A stretch of DNA of 64,000 nt from Mesorhizobium qingshengii (GCF_027563465.1 NZ_JAPFQA010000002.1:124001-188000), one strand, 5' to 3'. Positions 16,333-26,407 are shown, numbered from the stretch's first letter. Numbers and translations are program-made. Notes: generated by a model from the letters alone, not told the origin.

Positions 16333-16908
16333 TCAGCCGCGTCTGCCGGTCAGCGTCATGTCGAAGTCGACGATGTTCGAATAGAGCGGTGTGCCGACAT
16401 CCATGCCATAGCGTGACCTGAGCACCTTGCCGATGACGTGGAATTTGATCGTGCCGGCCTTGAGGCCGCCCAGCTCGGCGGTGAATTTTTCCGGAAAAGA
16501 CTTGCCGCGCGCCGTCAGCCGGCCGGTGACCAGCGCCGTGGTGTCGCTGGTTCGCGTCACGCTGGTCGAGCGGAACTGTATTTCCGGACTGTTGGCGGCG
16601 TCGAACACCGCGTCGGAGCGCAGGAAGGCGTCGATGCGGCCCTGGCCGGTGCCGACGCTTTCGGGAAAGATGGTGAAATTGACCTGCGAGCGAGCGACGT
16701 CGCTGTTGTCGATGCGGATCGAGCCCTTGAAGCGGGCGAAGGCGCCATTGAGGCCGCCGCCGCCGACCTTGCCGATGGAAAATCGGATGCTGGAGCTGGC
16801 CGGACTGATCGAGTAGCTGCCGGCGGCGTCGCCGAGCGCGACGGCCGCGAAGACAGGCGTGGCAATGCAAGCGGCAACCGCCGCAAATCCAAGGATGCGC
16901 GCAAACAT
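16333..16908 (-). CDS. YceI-family periplasmic protein
   Basis: A 191-residue lipocalin-like YceI protein. It has a clear Sec signal peptide (MFARILGFAAVAACIATPVFA) followed by the YceI domain (SYSISPASSSIRFSIGKVGG to the end). YceI proteins bind polyisoprenoid or similar lipids in the periplasm; several are base- or stress-induced. The start at 16908 gives the clean signal peptide and has AAGGAA upstream; the frame is open further back but without a plausible signal. It is directly downstream of a cytochrome b561 gene, a recurrent pairing, and the two are likely co-transcribed. Confidence 0.9.
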   Translation of the reverse strand: MFARILGFAAVAACIATPVFAAVALGDAAGSYSISPASSSIRFSIGKVGGGGLNGAFARFKGSIRIDNSDVARSQVNFTIFPESVGTGQGRIDAFLRSDAVFDAANSPEIQFRSTSVTRTSDTTALVTGRLTARGKSFPEKFTAELGGLKAGTIKFHVIGKVLRSRYGMDVGTPLYSNIVDFDMTLTGRRG

Positions 16909-16975
16909 GGGAGTATTCCTTTTTGGAGGCAACGCTCTTCGCGTCCTCGCCCTGGGAACGAACGAACTGCCCGTT

Positions 16976-17548
16976 CTATTCCCCACCTGACGAAGGTGTG
17001 ATCATGCGGGTGAGCACATTGTCCCTGAGCCGGAAATGATGACGCAGCGCCGCCGCGACATGCAGCACGACCAGGGCGATGCCGGCATAGGCGAGATACC
17101 AGTGCGCCGCGGCCCAGAAGCTTTCCGCCGCGTCCGATTCGGCCAATGGCAGGTTCGGCATGACGAAAAGACTGAACGGCATGCTGGGGATCTCCAGCGT
17201 CGACACGGAGACCAGAGCCCAGCCGGACAAAGGCAGAGCGATTTGAAAGGCATAGAGCGCGAGGTGGGCGAGCGGCGCGGCCCGGCGCTCCAGGGTTCCG
17301 ACCGAGCGCGGCAGCGCCGGCGCCGCATTGCCGAGCCGCCAGGCGATGCGCAGGATGATCAGCCCAAGCAGCAGGAAGCCGAAGGATTTGTGCAGCTGGA
17401 TCAGTTCGAAGGCGGTGCGCTGGCTGGTGAGCCGCACCATGATGAGGCCGAGTGCGAACTGGCCGATGAAGATCAGCGCAATCAACCAGTGGAGAAGGAT
17501 CGTGCCCCAGCCGTAGCGGGTCGTGCTGTTTGTGATCGATGCAGACAT
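16976..17548 (-). CDS. cybB: Cytochrome b561 family protein
   Basis: A 190-residue di-haem membrane cytochrome with four predicted transmembrane helices: WGTILLHWLIALIFIGQFAL, FGFLLLGLIILRIAWR, LALYAFQIALPLSGWAL and HWYLAYAGIALVVLHVAAAL. Haem-ligand histidines fall in or next to these helices (LLHW, LHKS, AHWY, VLHV). It probably passes electrons from quinol in the inner membrane. The start at 17548 (MSASITNSTTRYGWG) gives the normal family length. The yceI gene follows 67 bases downstream on the same strand. Confidence 0.9.
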   Translation of the reverse strand: MSASITNSTTRYGWGTILLHWLIALIFIGQFALGLIMVRLTSQRTAFELIQLHKSFGFLLLGLIILRIAWRLGNAAPALPRSVGTLERRAAPLAHLALYAFQIALPLSGWALVSVSTLEIPSMPFSLFVMPNLPLAESDAAESFWAAAHWYLAYAGIALVVLHVAAALRHHFRLRDNVLTRMITPSSGGE

Positions 17549-17580
17549 GGGACGTGAACGACCACGATGCCGGTTTTCGT

Positions 17581-17817
17581 CCACCCTCCCCCTGTGGGGG
17601 TAAGCAGCCGGTTCGCCGCAAGCGAATTCATCGTGCCAGTGGCACGATGAAAGGCCAGCGAACGCCAGGACGCTGCGAAGCAGCGGGGACCCGGCCGGGC
17701 TCGCCAATTGTCAGCCAGGCCCTTCGCAGGCTCAGGGCGTTCGAAGTTCGAAAAGCCAAGCAATTGGCTTTCGCCCGCTACGCGGACCACTTCTCACCCC
17801 CACAAGTGGGAGGGTGG
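17581..17817. repeat. GC-rich hairpin cassette between cybB and lysR
   Basis: Framed by CCACCCTCCCCCTGTGGGGG and CCCCCACAAGTGGGAGGGTGG. Inside is a perfect 11-bp stem, TTCATCGTGCC (17627-17637) with GGCACGATGAA (17641-17651), then several shorter palindromes including TTCGAAGTTCGAA. No gene is seen in this interval. Confidence 0.7.
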
Positions 17818-17820
17818 CTT

Positions 17821-18711
17821 TCACCCGCTCACCTTGAAGAAATCGACAAAGGCACGCAGCGCCGGCCGCATCTGGCGGCGGCTTGGATAGTAGACGAAGA
17901 AACCGTCGAAGGACGGGCACCAGTCCTCCAGCACGCGGATAAGCCGGCCGTCGGCGATTGCATCGCGAACATAGTCCTCGAACACGAAGGCCAGGCCGGC
18001 GCCGTCGACCGCCGCCCTGGCGACGAGGTGATCCTCGTCGAGGATCAATGGCCCTTGCGCTGCAAACTCGATCTCCTCGCCGTCCTTCTCGAATTCCCAG
18101 CGGTAGAGAATGCCGCTGGAAAAGCGGAAGCGGATACAGCGGTGGCTGGCCAGATCGTGCGGATGCGATGGTTTGGGCATGGTCGCGAAATAGGACGGCG
18201 CGCCGACGATGGCGCCACGCAGATTGGGCCCGATGCGCACAGCGATCATGTCGCGCTGCAGGCTTTCGCCGAGCCGCACGCCGGCGTCGAAACCGCCTTC
18301 GACGACATCGGTGAAGCGATCCTCGATGATGATCTCCAGCACGATGTCGGGATAGGTCGATGCGAAGGCACCGAGCCGCGGCGTCAGCGCCAGGTGGGCT
18401 GCGGTGCGCGGCACGGTCAGCCTGAGATTGCCGGCCGGCCGGTCGCGTGCCTCGATCGCCGTCTCCAGCGCCAGATCGATCTCCGACAGCGCCGGCCGCA
18501 GCCGCTCCAGCAGTTGTGCTCCTGCCTCGGTCGGCGCGACGCTGCGCGTGCTGCGCGACAGCAGACGGACGCCAAGCCGCGCCTCCAGGCTGGACACCGC
18601 ATGGCTGACCGCCGAGGGCGCGATGGCCAGTTCCCTGGCCGCGCCGCGAAAACTGCCGCATTGGGCGACGGTCGCCAGCACCGCAAGCTGTGACAGATGA
18701 GCTCGATTCAT
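17821..18711 (-). CDS. LysR-family transcriptional regulator
   Basis: A 296-residue LTTR. The N-terminal winged helix-turn-helix is LAVLATVAQCGSFRGAAREL with recognition helix AIAPSAVSHAVSSLEARLGV (residues about 6-60); the rest is a periplasmic-binding-protein-like effector domain. The start at 18711 (MNRAHLSQLAVL) fits the family. It is divergent from the aldo-keto reductase at 18808, with 96 bases between them that include the 8-bp palindrome TTCTAGAA (18721-18728). By the usual LTTR rule it probably regulates that reductase; the effector is unknown. Confidence 0.88.
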   Translation of the reverse strand: MNRAHLSQLAVLATVAQCGSFRGAARELAIAPSAVSHAVSSLEARLGVRLLSRSTRSVAPTEAGAQLLERLRPALSEIDLALETAIEARDRPAGNLRLTVPRTAAHLALTPRLGAFASTYPDIVLEIIIEDRFTDVVEGGFDAGVRLGESLQRDMIAVRIGPNLRGAIVGAPSYFATMPKPSHPHDLASHRCIRFRFSSGILYRWEFEKDGEEIEFAAQGPLILDEDHLVARAAVDGAGLAFVFEDYVRDAIADGRLIRVLEDWCPSFDGFFVYYPSRRQMRPALRAFVDFFKVSG

Positions 18712-18807
18712 TGATCTATTTTCTAGAACAGCCTGTGCAGATGAGAGACGATTAACGAACATAAGGCAAGGCGCTATTTCCCAGGCATCACAACAAGGAG
18801 ACGCGTG

Positions 18808-19803
<996 letters not shown>

Positions 19804-19815
19804 GCCTTCACCTTC

Positions 19816-19972
19816 ACCCTCCCCCTTGTGGGGAGGGTCGGCTCGCTGTCGTAGCAAAGCGGAGACAGCGAGACGGGGTGGGGGTAGCGCCCTACGAGAA
19901 CCCCCACCCCGCTCCGCAAAACGCCGCTTTGCGGCATTTCGCTCCGCGACCCTCCCCACAAGGGGGAGGGTG
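19816..19972. repeat. GC-rich multi-hairpin cassette
   Basis: Outer arms ACCCTCCCCCTTGTGGGGAG and CTCCCCACAAGGGGGAGGGT are nearly perfect mirror complements about 110 bases apart, so the whole cassette can fold back on itself. Inner pairs include GGGGTGGGGGT with ACCCCCACCCC and a TTGCGGCATTTC segment. It separates convergent genes and abuts the stop codon of the nucleotidyltransferase at 19974. Confidence 0.8.
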
Positions 19973-19973
19973 G

Positions 19974-20576
19974 TCACCACGGCACCACCGTGATCTCCGG
20001 CCAGTTGGCCTTCGCGCGGGCGCCCTTGGCCTCGTGCGTCTTGCGGTTGTCCAGTGCCTTGTTCGGCGTGATACGAAACGAGAAGATGTCATCAAGACCG
20101 AACGGCGCCATCAGCTCAAATTGCCCATCCGCGCCAAAATGAACGCCGACCGCATGGGTTCTCGAAGCGAAATAGGAAAGCGCTTCTGCAGACGAGGAAA
20201 GTCTGGGATAGGTGTCGCCAAAACGCGCCTCGTACCAGAGATGAACCCGCGCCTGGTTGCGCACTTCGACCGGCAACGCCAGCTCCTCGAAATGCTGCGC
20301 CGCTCGGCGGATGACCGCGTCCTCGGCCTCATAGGACAGGTCGCTCTCGTCGAAATAGAACAGGTCGACATCCCTAATGCCGTAACCTGACGGCTTCCCG
20401 GTCAGGTTGTTCCAGACGCTGTTGTAGAGCGCGCCGGAGACCAGCAGCCAGTCCGGCAGCGCGAGCGCGCGCACCCGAGCCAGTGTTTCGACAAGCAGCG
20501 GATCCGCCGCGACAATGCCGAGAAAAGCCGTGCGTTGTGCTTCGAACGGGAGGCCGGAATAGCGCAGATGGTCCAT
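19974..20576 (-). CDS. Nucleotidyltransferase-like protein (COG3575 type)
   Basis: A 200-residue protein with the nucleotidyltransferase core of the NTP_transf_6 family: LALPDWLLVSGALYNSVWN, then GIRDVDLFYFDESDLSYEAE with the catalytic Asp pair, VRNQARVHLWY and FGLDDIFSFRITPN. The real role of the family is unknown. The start ATG at 20576 is at the beginning of conserved sequence, yet it falls inside a perfect 18-bp hairpin (20565-20604) just after the pheT stop, which may hide the ribosome site and couple or limit translation. It is on the same strand as pheT, 38 bases downstream. Confidence 0.8.
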   Translation of the reverse strand: MDHLRYSGLPFEAQRTAFLGIVAADPLLVETLARVRALALPDWLLVSGALYNSVWNNLTGKPSGYGIRDVDLFYFDESDLSYEAEDAVIRRAAQHFEELALPVEVRNQARVHLWYEARFGDTYPRLSSSAEALSYFASRTHAVGVHFGADGQFELMAPFGLDDIFSFRITPNKALDNRKTHEAKGARAKANWPEITVVPW

Positions 20577-20604
20577 CGCCCTTTGGAGGGCGATGGACCA
20601 TCTG
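20565..20604. repeat. Perfect 18-bp inverted repeat with TTGG loop, overlapping a start codon
   Basis: CAGATGGTCCATCGCCCT (20565-20582) is followed by TTGG and its exact reverse complement (20587-20604). It lies between the pheT stop (20615) and contains the start codon of the nucleotidyltransferase (20576, minus strand). No T-run follows on either strand, so it is not a standard intrinsic terminator. Confidence 0.95.
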
Positions 20605-20614
20605 CCCGCAAGCC

Positions 20615-23023
20615 TCAGCCTCTCAGCACACCACCGGTCTGCTTGCCGACATTCTCGACGATACGCTTGGCCAGCGACTCGAAATCGTCGTCGGTCAGCG
20701 TCCTCTCGACCGGCTGGATCGACACTTCGATGGCGATCGACTTCTTGCCCTCGCCGAGCGACGCACCTTCGAAAATATCGAAGACCGAAACGCCTGATAT
20801 CAGCTTCTTGTCGGCGGCAAGGGCTGCGCGCACCAACGTGCCGGCCTCGACCGACTTGTCGACGACGAAGGCGAAATCGCGCTTCACCGCCTGGAAAGCG
20901 GACAGCTCCAGCTTCGGCTTGGTCTTCGTCGGCTTGGCTTTCGGCTCGGGCACGGCATCGACGAACACTTCGAAACCGCAAAGCGGCCCGGAGACATCGA
21001 GCCCCTCCAGCGTCTTCGGGTGGAACTCGCCGAAGGTGCCAAGCACGGTCTTTGGCCCGAGCTTGATCGTGCCGGAACGGCCGGGATGGTACCAGCCCGG
21101 TCCACCGGCCTCGATCTGCAGCCGCTCGACCGGCGCGCCGCAGGCTTCGAGCGCCGCGATCGCATCCGCCTTGGCGTCGAACACGCCGACCGGACCTGAA
21201 TTGCCGGCCCAGTTGCGGCCTGAACCGTCCAGCTTTGCCGTGCCGCGCCGAACGCCGGCGGCCACGCGCCGCTGCTGGTTGGCGCCGTCGCCCTCATAGG
21301 TGCCCGACACTTCGAACAGCGCCACGTCGCCGATGCCCCTGTCGGCATTGCGTTGGGCGGCGGCGATCAGCCCCGGCAGCAGCGACGGCCGCATGTCGGA
21401 CATGTCTGCGGCGATCGGGTTGGCAAGCTTCAGCGCGGCCTGGCCGCCGCCGAACAGTTCGGCGTGCTTGGCCGGGATGAACGACCAGGTGACGGCCTCC
21501 ATCATGCCGCGCACGGCGAGCGCCCGCTTGGCCGTGCGGGTGCGGACCTGCAGCGTGGTGAGGATTTTTGCATTGACCGCGTCATGCGAACCGAGCGGCT
21601 GGGCCAAGATATTGTCGACGCCGTGGATGCGCATCACCTCCTCGACCAGATCGGCCTTGCCGTCGATATCGGGGCGCCAGGACGGCACGGCCACATCGAC
21701 GACATCGCCCGAGCCCTTGGGCTTGAAGCCGAGGCGCGACAGGATGTCGAGGCTTTCAGCCTTCGGCACCTCGATACCGGTCAGCCGCTTTACTTCCGAC
21801 AGCGGGAAGGAAACGATCATGGGCTTGTGACCGGCATAGCCGGCCACTTCGATCTCCGTCGGCGTACCGCCGCAGAAATCGAGCGCCAGCCTGGTCGCCA
21901 GCTCGACGCCGGGGACCATGAATTCGGGGTCGACGCCGCGTTCGAAGCGGTAGCGGGCATCGGTGATGATGCCGAGCGTGCGGCCGGTACGCGCGGTGGC
22001 GATCGGGTCCCAGAGGGCCGATTCGATCAGCACGTCTGTGGTGTTCTCGTCGCAGCCGGAATGCTCGCCGCCCATGATGCCGGCGATCGATTCGACGCCG
22101 TCGTCATCGGCTATCACGCACATCTCCGGCGTCAGCGTGTATTCGCGGCCATCGAGCGCCAGCACCTTCTCGCCGTCGCGCGCCCGGCGCACGACAAGAT
22201 TGCCGGCAACCTTCTTGGCATCGAACACATGCAACGGGCGGCCGCGATCGAAGGTGACGTAGTTGGTGATGTCGACCAGCGCGCTGATCGGCCGAAGTCC
22301 AATGGCGATCAGCCGTTGCTGCAGCCATTTCGGCGACGGGCCGTTCTTGACGCCCTTGACCAGATTGAGCGCGAAGCCCGGGCAGAGCTCCGGCGCCTCG
22401 ATCGTCACCTTGACAGGGCACATGCCGCTGCCGGCATGAGGCATGATGGCACCGCCAACGAGGCGGCCAAGCCCGCTCGCCGCCAGATCCCTGGCGATGC
22501 CGTAGACGCTGGTGGCATCCGGCCGGTTCGGCGTCAGGTTGATCTCGATCAGGGGATCGTCAAGATGCGCGTACGCAGCGAAGCTGGTGCCGACGGGGGC
22601 GTCGGCCGGCAGGTCGATGATACCGCTATGCTCGTCGGAAAGCTCCAGCTCGCGCTCGGAGCACATCATGCCATGGCTTTCGACGCCCCTGATCTTGCCG
22701 ACGGTCAGCGTCACGTCGATGCCGGGCACATAGGTGCCGGGCGCGGCAAAGGCACCGATCAACCCGGCGCGAGCATTCGGCGCGCCGCAGACGACCTGCA
22801 CGGGTGGCTTGCCGTCGCCTGTGTCGACGGTGAGCACGCGCAGCCGGTCGGCATCGGGGTGCTGCACCGCCGTCAGCACCTTGGCGATGACGAAGGGTTT
22901 CAGGCTCGACTTGTCGTCGACATGCTCGACTTCGAGGCCGATCGACGTCAGCCGCTCGACGATCTCGTCGAGCGAGGCGTCGGTCTCGAGATGATCCTTG
23001 AGCCAGGAGAGGGTGAATTTCAT
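20615..23023 (-). CDS. pheT: Phenylalanine-tRNA ligase beta subunit
   Basis: An 802-residue beta subunit of the cytoplasmic alpha2-beta2 synthetase that charges tRNA-Phe. The order is family-typical: N-terminal [20 protein letters not shown], the OB/EMAP-like tRNA-binding domain ([20 protein letters not shown]), the B3/B4 editing region, the B5 domain, and the C-terminal ferredoxin-fold anticodon domain ([18 protein letters not shown]). The ATG at 23023 overlaps the stop of the GFA-family gene by four bases (ATGA), so its translation is likely coupled to that gene rather than directly to pheS. Confidence 0.97.
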   Translation of the reverse strand: MKFTLSWLKDHLETDASLDEIVERLTSIGLEVEHVDDKSSLKPFVIAKVLTAVQHPDADRLRVLTVDTGDGKPPVQVVCGAPNARAGLIGAFAAPGTYVPGIDVTLTVGKIRGVESHGMMCSERELELSDEHSGIIDLPADAPVGTSFAAYAHLDDPLIEINLTPNRPDATSVYGIARDLAASGLGRLVGGAIMPHAGSGMCPVKVTIEAPELCPGFALNLVKGVKNGPSPKWLQQRLIAIGLRPISALVDITNYVTFDRGRPLHVFDAKKVAGNLVVRRARDGEKVLALDGREYTLTPEMCVIADDDGVESIAGIMGGEHSGCDENTTDVLIESALWDPIATARTGRTLGIITDARYRFERGVDPEFMVPGVELATRLALDFCGGTPTEIEVAGYAGHKPMIVSFPLSEVKRLTGIEVPKAESLDILSRLGFKPKGSGDVVDVAVPSWRPDIDGKADLVEEVMRIHGVDNILAQPLGSHDAVNAKILTTLQVRTRTAKRALAVRGMMEAVTWSFIPAKHAELFGGGQAALKLANPIAADMSDMRPSLLPGLIAAAQRNADRGIGDVALFEVSGTYEGDGANQQRRVAAGVRRGTAKLDGSGRNWAGNSGPVGVFDAKADAIAALEACGAPVERLQIEAGGPGWYHPGRSGTIKLGPKTVLGTFGEFHPKTLEGLDVSGPLCGFEVFVDAVPEPKAKPTKTKPKLELSAFQAVKRDFAFVVDKSVEAGTLVRAALAADKKLISGVSVFDIFEGASLGEGKKSIAIEVSIQPVERTLTDDDFESLAKRIVENVGKQTGGVLRG

Positions 23024-23442
23024 GGGACTGTTCCGTCTGGTCTTTTGACGCTTGTTTTCAGGTGTCTCGGCAAGTCGTCGGACATATACAGGTAAGGAAG
23101 CTGCTCGCTGACATAGGCATGCAGCGTCGGTTTGAAATCGGCCGGCATGTCCATGGCGCCGAGCATGAAGTAGATGTCGTCCTCCAGCCGCTCGTCGACA
23201 TAGGCGATCGGCGAGCCGCAGACGCCGCAGAAGGAGCGCGTCACCGGCCCGTTCTCGTACATCTTCAGCGCCTTGCCGGTGAACGCCACCTGGTCGACCA
23301 GGAAGCCGACAAAGGCCGAAACCGGCGCGCCGCTCGCCCGCCGGCAATCGCCGCAATGGCAATAGCTGACGTGGTGCGGCTCGGCCGAAGCCTCGAACCG
23401 CACGGCGCCGCAGCGGCAGCCGCCGGTGTGCGGCGCTGTCAT
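23020..23442 (-). CDS. GFA-family (CENP-V/GFA domain) zinc protein between pheS and pheT
   Basis: A 140-residue GFA-domain protein. Zinc-ligand cysteines are in [23 protein letters not shown] and [12 protein letters not shown], the pattern of glutathione-dependent formaldehyde-activating enzyme (Gfa) and the CENP-V/GFA fold. Its start overlaps the pheS stop (ATGA at 23439-23442) and its stop overlaps the pheT start (23020-23023), so it is embedded in the pheST operon and translated in series. Gfa itself adds formaldehyde to glutathione; most paralogues have unknown substrates and no functional tie to tRNA charging is known to me. Confidence 0.9.
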   Translation of the reverse strand: MTAPHTGGCRCGAVRFEASAEPHHVSYCHCGDCRRASGAPVSAFVGFLVDQVAFTGKALKMYENGPVTRSFCGVCGSPIAYVDERLEDDIYFMLGAMDMPADFKPTLHAYVSEQLPYLYMSDDLPRHLKTSVKRPDGTVP

Positions 23443-24536
23443 GCGCTCAGTCCGCCGAACAAAGTCGGCATGTCGAGCGGCCTGAAACCGTAATGCGACA
23501 GCCAGCGGACATCGGCATCGAAGAAGGCACGCAGGTCCGGCATGCCGTATTTCAGCATGGCGATGCGGTCGATGCCCATGCCCCAGGCAAAGCCCTGATA
23601 TTCGTCCGGGTCGAGCCCACCATGGCGCAGTACATTGGGATGCACCATGCCGCAGCCGAGGATCTCCATCCAGTCGGAGCCTTCGCCGAAACGCACCTCG
23701 CCCGGCCGCGAGCGGTCGCACTGGATGTCGACTTCCAGGCTGGGCTCGGTGAACGGGAAGAAGCTGGGCCGGAAGCGCATCTTGACCTGTGGCACCTCGA
23801 AGAAGGCCTTGCAGAACTCTTCCAGCACCCACTTCATGTTGGCGACATTCGCCGTCTTGTCGATCACCAGCCCCTCGACCTGATGGAACATCGGCGAGTG
23901 GGTGGCGTCCGAATCCTGCCGGTAGGTCTTGCCCGGGATGACGATGCGGATCGGCGGCTTCTGCGTCTCCATGGTGCGGATCTGCACCGGCGAAGTGTGG
24001 GTGCGCAACAGCTTGCGCTCGCCCTTTTCGTCCGGCTGGAAGAAGAAGGTGTCGTGCATCTCGCGCGCCGGATGGCCTTCGGGGAAATTCAGCGCGGTGA
24101 AATTGTAGTGGTCGCTCTCGATGTCCGGCCCCTCGGCGATCGAGAAGCCGAGGTCGCCGAAGATCGCCGCGATCTCGTCGATGACCTGGCTGATCGGATG
24201 GATGCGGCCGCGCTCGGCCGGCGACTGCCGCACCGGCAGGGTCACGTCGACCTTTTCGGCGGCAAGGCGGGCGGTGATCGCCACATCCTTCAGCTCGGCC
24301 CGTCGCGAGGTCAGCGCCTCGGTAACACGGTTCTTGAGGCCGTTGATGGCCGGGCCCTTCACCTGGCGTTCCTCGGCGGTCATCGCGCCGAGCGTCTTCA
24401 GCATTTCGGAAATCGATCCCTTCTTGCCAAGGGCCGAAACCCGCACGGCTTCAATCGCGGCCTCGTCGGCGGCCGATGCGATGTCGGCCAGAAGTGAGTT
24501 TTCAAGCGTATCAAGGCCAGTGGTTGCGTCGTTCAC
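23439..24536 (-). CDS. pheS: Phenylalanine-tRNA ligase alpha subunit
   Basis: The catalytic alpha subunit, 365 residues. It has an N-terminal coiled-coil tRNA-binding region (about 1-85) and the class II core: motif 2 with [13 protein letters not shown] and [21 protein letters not shown], phenylalanine-pocket residues in [12 protein letters not shown], and motif 3 [17 protein letters not shown]. No ATG is available at the normal start. GTG at 24536 (MNDATTGLD) or TTG at 24542 must be used; I choose GTG. It lies downstream of rplT, separated by a terminator, and heads the pheS-GFA-pheT chain. Confidence 0.96.
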   Translation of the reverse strand: MNDATTGLDTLENSLLADIASAADEAAIEAVRVSALGKKGSISEMLKTLGAMTAEERQVKGPAINGLKNRVTEALTSRRAELKDVAITARLAAEKVDVTLPVRQSPAERGRIHPISQVIDEIAAIFGDLGFSIAEGPDIESDHYNFTALNFPEGHPAREMHDTFFFQPDEKGERKLLRTHTSPVQIRTMETQKPPIRIVIPGKTYRQDSDATHSPMFHQVEGLVIDKTANVANMKWVLEEFCKAFFEVPQVKMRFRPSFFPFTEPSLEVDIQCDRSRPGEVRFGEGSDWMEILGCGMVHPNVLRHGGLDPDEYQGFAWGMGIDRIAMLKYGMPDLRAFFDADVRWLSHYGFRPLDMPTLFGGLSA

Positions 24537-24605
24537 GGTCAAACTCGCTGCGTTGGGAAGTCAGCCTTAAGGTGGAAGTCACGTTTAAGGTGAATTCAGG
24601 CATAA

Positions 24606-24638
24606 GAAAAACCCGCGCCAGCCGTGCCAGCGCGGGTT
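24606..24638 (-). terminator. Intrinsic terminator after rplT
   Basis: AACCCGCGC (24610-24618) pairs with GCGCGGGTT (24630-24638). On the minus strand the stem is followed by a run of T (the AAAAA at 24606-24610 on the plus strand). It ends the rpmI-rplT transcript before pheS. Confidence 0.85.
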
Positions 24639-24678
24639 CCCCAAATCAGAATTGCGAATGCTTGGGAAGCGCTGGTCT

Positions 24679-25080
24679 TTAAGCGACAGCGCTTTCAAAA
24701 GCGTTCGGCGTGGTGTTCTTCAGATATTCGAGCGCCACCTTGGCCTTGGCCACGAGAGCCGCGAAAGCCTGCGGCTCATGGATGGCCATGTCGGACAGGA
24801 TCTTGCGATCGATCTCGATGCCGGCCTTGTTGAGGCCGTCGATGAAGCGGCCATAGGTCAGGCCATGCTCGTGGGTCGCGGCGTTGATGCGCTGGATCCA
24901 CAGCGCGCGGAACGAGCGCTTGCGGTTCTTGCGGTCGCGGTAAGCGTACTGCAGCGACTTTTCCACCGCCTGCTTGGCGATGCGGATGGTGTTCTTGCGG
25001 CGGCCGTAGAAGCCTTTCGCAGCTTTCAGGACCTTCTTGTGCTTGGCGTGCGAGGTGACGCCTCTCTTTACGCGTGCCAT
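24679..25080 (-). CDS. rplT: 50S ribosomal protein L20
   Basis: A basic 133-residue L20. It begins [20 protein letters not shown] with the long rRNA-binding helix ([20 protein letters not shown]) and ends with the globular domain ([17 protein letters not shown]). In many bacteria L20 binds 23S rRNA early in assembly and represses its own operon. Here it follows rpmI by a 93-base gap that holds a palindromic element, and it is closed by a terminator. Confidence 0.98.
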   Translation of the reverse strand: MARVKRGVTSHAKHKKVLKAAKGFYGRRKNTIRIAKQAVEKSLQYAYRDRKNRKRSFRALWIQRINAATHEHGLTYGRFIDGLNKAGIEIDRKILSDMAIHEPQAFAALVAKAKVALEYLKNTTPNAFESAVA

Positions 25081-25098
25081 GTCATGATCTCCTTAAAA

Positions 25099-25142
25099 GC
25101 AATTCCAGGAAAAGTGCTCAGCGGTTTTCCGTTCGGAATTGC
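25099..25142. repeat. Rhizobial palindrome, GCAATTCC-ended type (full form)
   Basis: Arms GCAATTCC and GGAATTGC surround a core with AGGAAAAGTG and GGTTTTCC. The core is close to that of the GCATGATC-ended elements, which suggests a mosaic family with exchangeable ends. It lies between rpmI and rplT inside an operon. Confidence 0.85.
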
Positions 25143-25173
25143 GTAAAACTAATGCGTGTCCGGACCGAACGCC

Positions 25174-25377
25174 TTAGAGGCCGTTCGGCAGAAAATTCTT
25201 GATGACCTTCTTGCCATCCGGTTCAGCCAGAACCATCGTGCCGCGGGCATTTCGAATGAACTTGTTGGAACGCTTGATCATGCCGTGACGCTTGCCGGCC
25301 GCAGCCGACAGGACTTTACCCGTACCTGTAATCTTGAACCGCTTTTTGGCGGCGGACTTGGTCTTCATCTTGGGCAT
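25174..25377 (-). CDS. rpmI: 50S ribosomal protein L35
   Basis: A 67-residue highly basic protein starting [20 protein letters not shown] and continuing [19 protein letters not shown], both diagnostic of L35. It is a component of the large ribosomal subunit. It precedes rplT on the same strand, as in most bacteria. Unlike the usual infC-rpmI-rplT order, a membrane methyltransferase-like gene is inserted between infC and rpmI, so rpmI-rplT probably has its own promoter. Confidence 0.98.
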   Translation of the reverse strand: MPKMKTKSAAKKRFKITGTGKVLSAAAGKRHGMIKRSNKFIRNARGTMVLAEPDGKKVIKNFLPNGL

Positions 25378-25452
25378 TTTGCTACTCCGTATCGTGGGCG
25401 CACTATCGCGCTTTTGTTCGCTTCAGGCCGACCAAAGCCCGAAAAGCAAATG

Positions 25453-25486
25453 AAACCGCCACGGCATGCCCTGCCGGGCGGTTTTT
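25453..25486. terminator. Hairpin between the methyltransferase-like gene and rpmI
   Basis: AAACCGCC (25453-25460) pairs with GGCGGTTT (25477-25484) across a 16-base loop, with Ts after the stem on the plus strand and a weaker T-rich tail on the minus strand. It may end the minus-strand transcript upstream of rpmI. Confidence 0.5.
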
Positions 25487-25581
25487 CAGAACCGCGGTGC
25501 TATACGTCAAAGCAGGCGGCTGTGCAACACCCCCTGCGCCGCGCGTTGCCGAAACGTCGGGATGCGACGCTTGGGTCCTCG

Positions 25582-26166
25582 TCAGGGCAGCGTGAACCAG
25601 ACCGGCAGCATGCCCGACTGCTGGGCGCCATCGATCAGTTCGAAGGCCGGCAGCGCGATCAGGAACACCAGCCCGTCGAGCAGCGTAGTCAACAGCAGGC
25701 GCGGCTTGAAGCTGCCGGTATCGCCCTCCTGGTAGAGCGAGAGCTTCGGAAAGAAGCGCGGCACCCTCGCCAGATAGGCCGCGTACGGCGCGCCGAGCGC
25801 TTCCCTGAGGAATTTCTCCTCGCGCAGGATGACGATATGGAAGGCGCCCGCGCACAGGACAGCAAAGAGAATGATGCCGGAGAACGAGCCGATCTGCGCG
25901 CCGACGCCGGCCGCGGCCACTGTCGAGAACACGTAGAGCGGGTTGCGGGTGATCGAGTATGGCCCGCCCGTCACCACCTCGGAAGACTTGCGCCCACCTA
26001 TATAGAGCGTCGCCCAAAGGCGTCCGACAATGCCGAGGAAAATCAGCAGCACGCCGAACATCTCGATCGACTCGTGCACCGGCGTATCGGGCGGGAAGGT
26101 CGACTGGCCGAACAGCAGCGCCAAGAACAGCACCACCACGAGCACGGCAAGCACCAGCCTGCGCAT
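25582..26166 (-). CDS. Isoprenylcysteine carboxyl methyltransferase-like membrane protein
   Basis: An integral membrane protein of the ICMT/PEMT-like family. The core methyltransferase signature GPYSITRNPLYVFSTVAAAG is followed by REEKFLREALGAPYAAYLAR, typical of SAM-dependent membrane methyltransferases, plus helices such as VLAVLVVVLFLALLFG and a C-terminal span. I start it at 26166 (194 aa); the frame is open to 26280 but those extra residues are encoded by a decayed palindromic repeat. No strong ribosome site supports either start. It sits between infC and rpmI. The methyl acceptor is unknown. Confidence 0.75.
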   Translation of the reverse strand: MRRLVLAVLVVVLFLALLFGQSTFPPDTPVHESIEMFGVLLIFLGIVGRLWATLYIGGRKSSEVVTGGPYSITRNPLYVFSTVAAAGVGAQIGSFSGIILFAVLCAGAFHIVILREEKFLREALGAPYAAYLARVPRFFPKLSLYQEGDTGSFKPRLLLTTLLDGLVFLIALPAFELIDGAQQSGMLPVWFTLP

Positions 26167-26236
26167 CTGCTGATAGTTGCCCAGCCCGTACTTGAATTCA
26201 TTGTCCAAGGGAGGAATCCGATCGTCGAGGAGCCTG

Positions 26237-26284
26237 GTGCATGCCGCCTGAAAATGGCCCCGGTCTTGGGAGGACGACATGCAT
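26237..26284. repeat. Decayed rhizobial palindrome, CGACATGC-ended type
   Basis: The left arm GTGCATGCCG and right arm CGACATGCAT are recognisable with a diverged core (TGAAAATGGCCCCGGTCTTG). It overlaps the upstream extension of the methyltransferase-like frame, and is evidence against a start at 26280. Confidence 0.6.
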
Positions 26285-26324
26285 AAAAAACAGAACCGGC
26301 GATCGCGGCCTTGGTCAAGAAACA

Positions 26325-26350
26325 GGCGTCCCGCCGATCGCCGGGACGCC
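26325..26350 (-). terminator. Probable infC terminator hairpin
   Basis: GGCGTCCCG (26325-26333) pairs with CGGGACGCC (26342-26350) with an 8-base loop. On the minus strand it lies about 60 bases after the infC stop and is followed by TGTTTCTTG, a weak U-tract. Confidence 0.5.
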
Positions 26351-26407
26351 CTGTAGCACGATTCAGGCGGATTTGGAGCGCGATAACAAGCCTGACGTCA
26401 TCGTGAT

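Noticed and set aside
21353..23095. 580-residue plus-strand frame opposite pheT
   Set aside because: Same shadow effect; the minus strand has full-length PheT with all domains.
26167..26280. Longer N-terminus for the methyltransferase-like protein
   Set aside because: The first codons lie in a decayed palindromic element, and the first membrane helix starts right after the internal Met.
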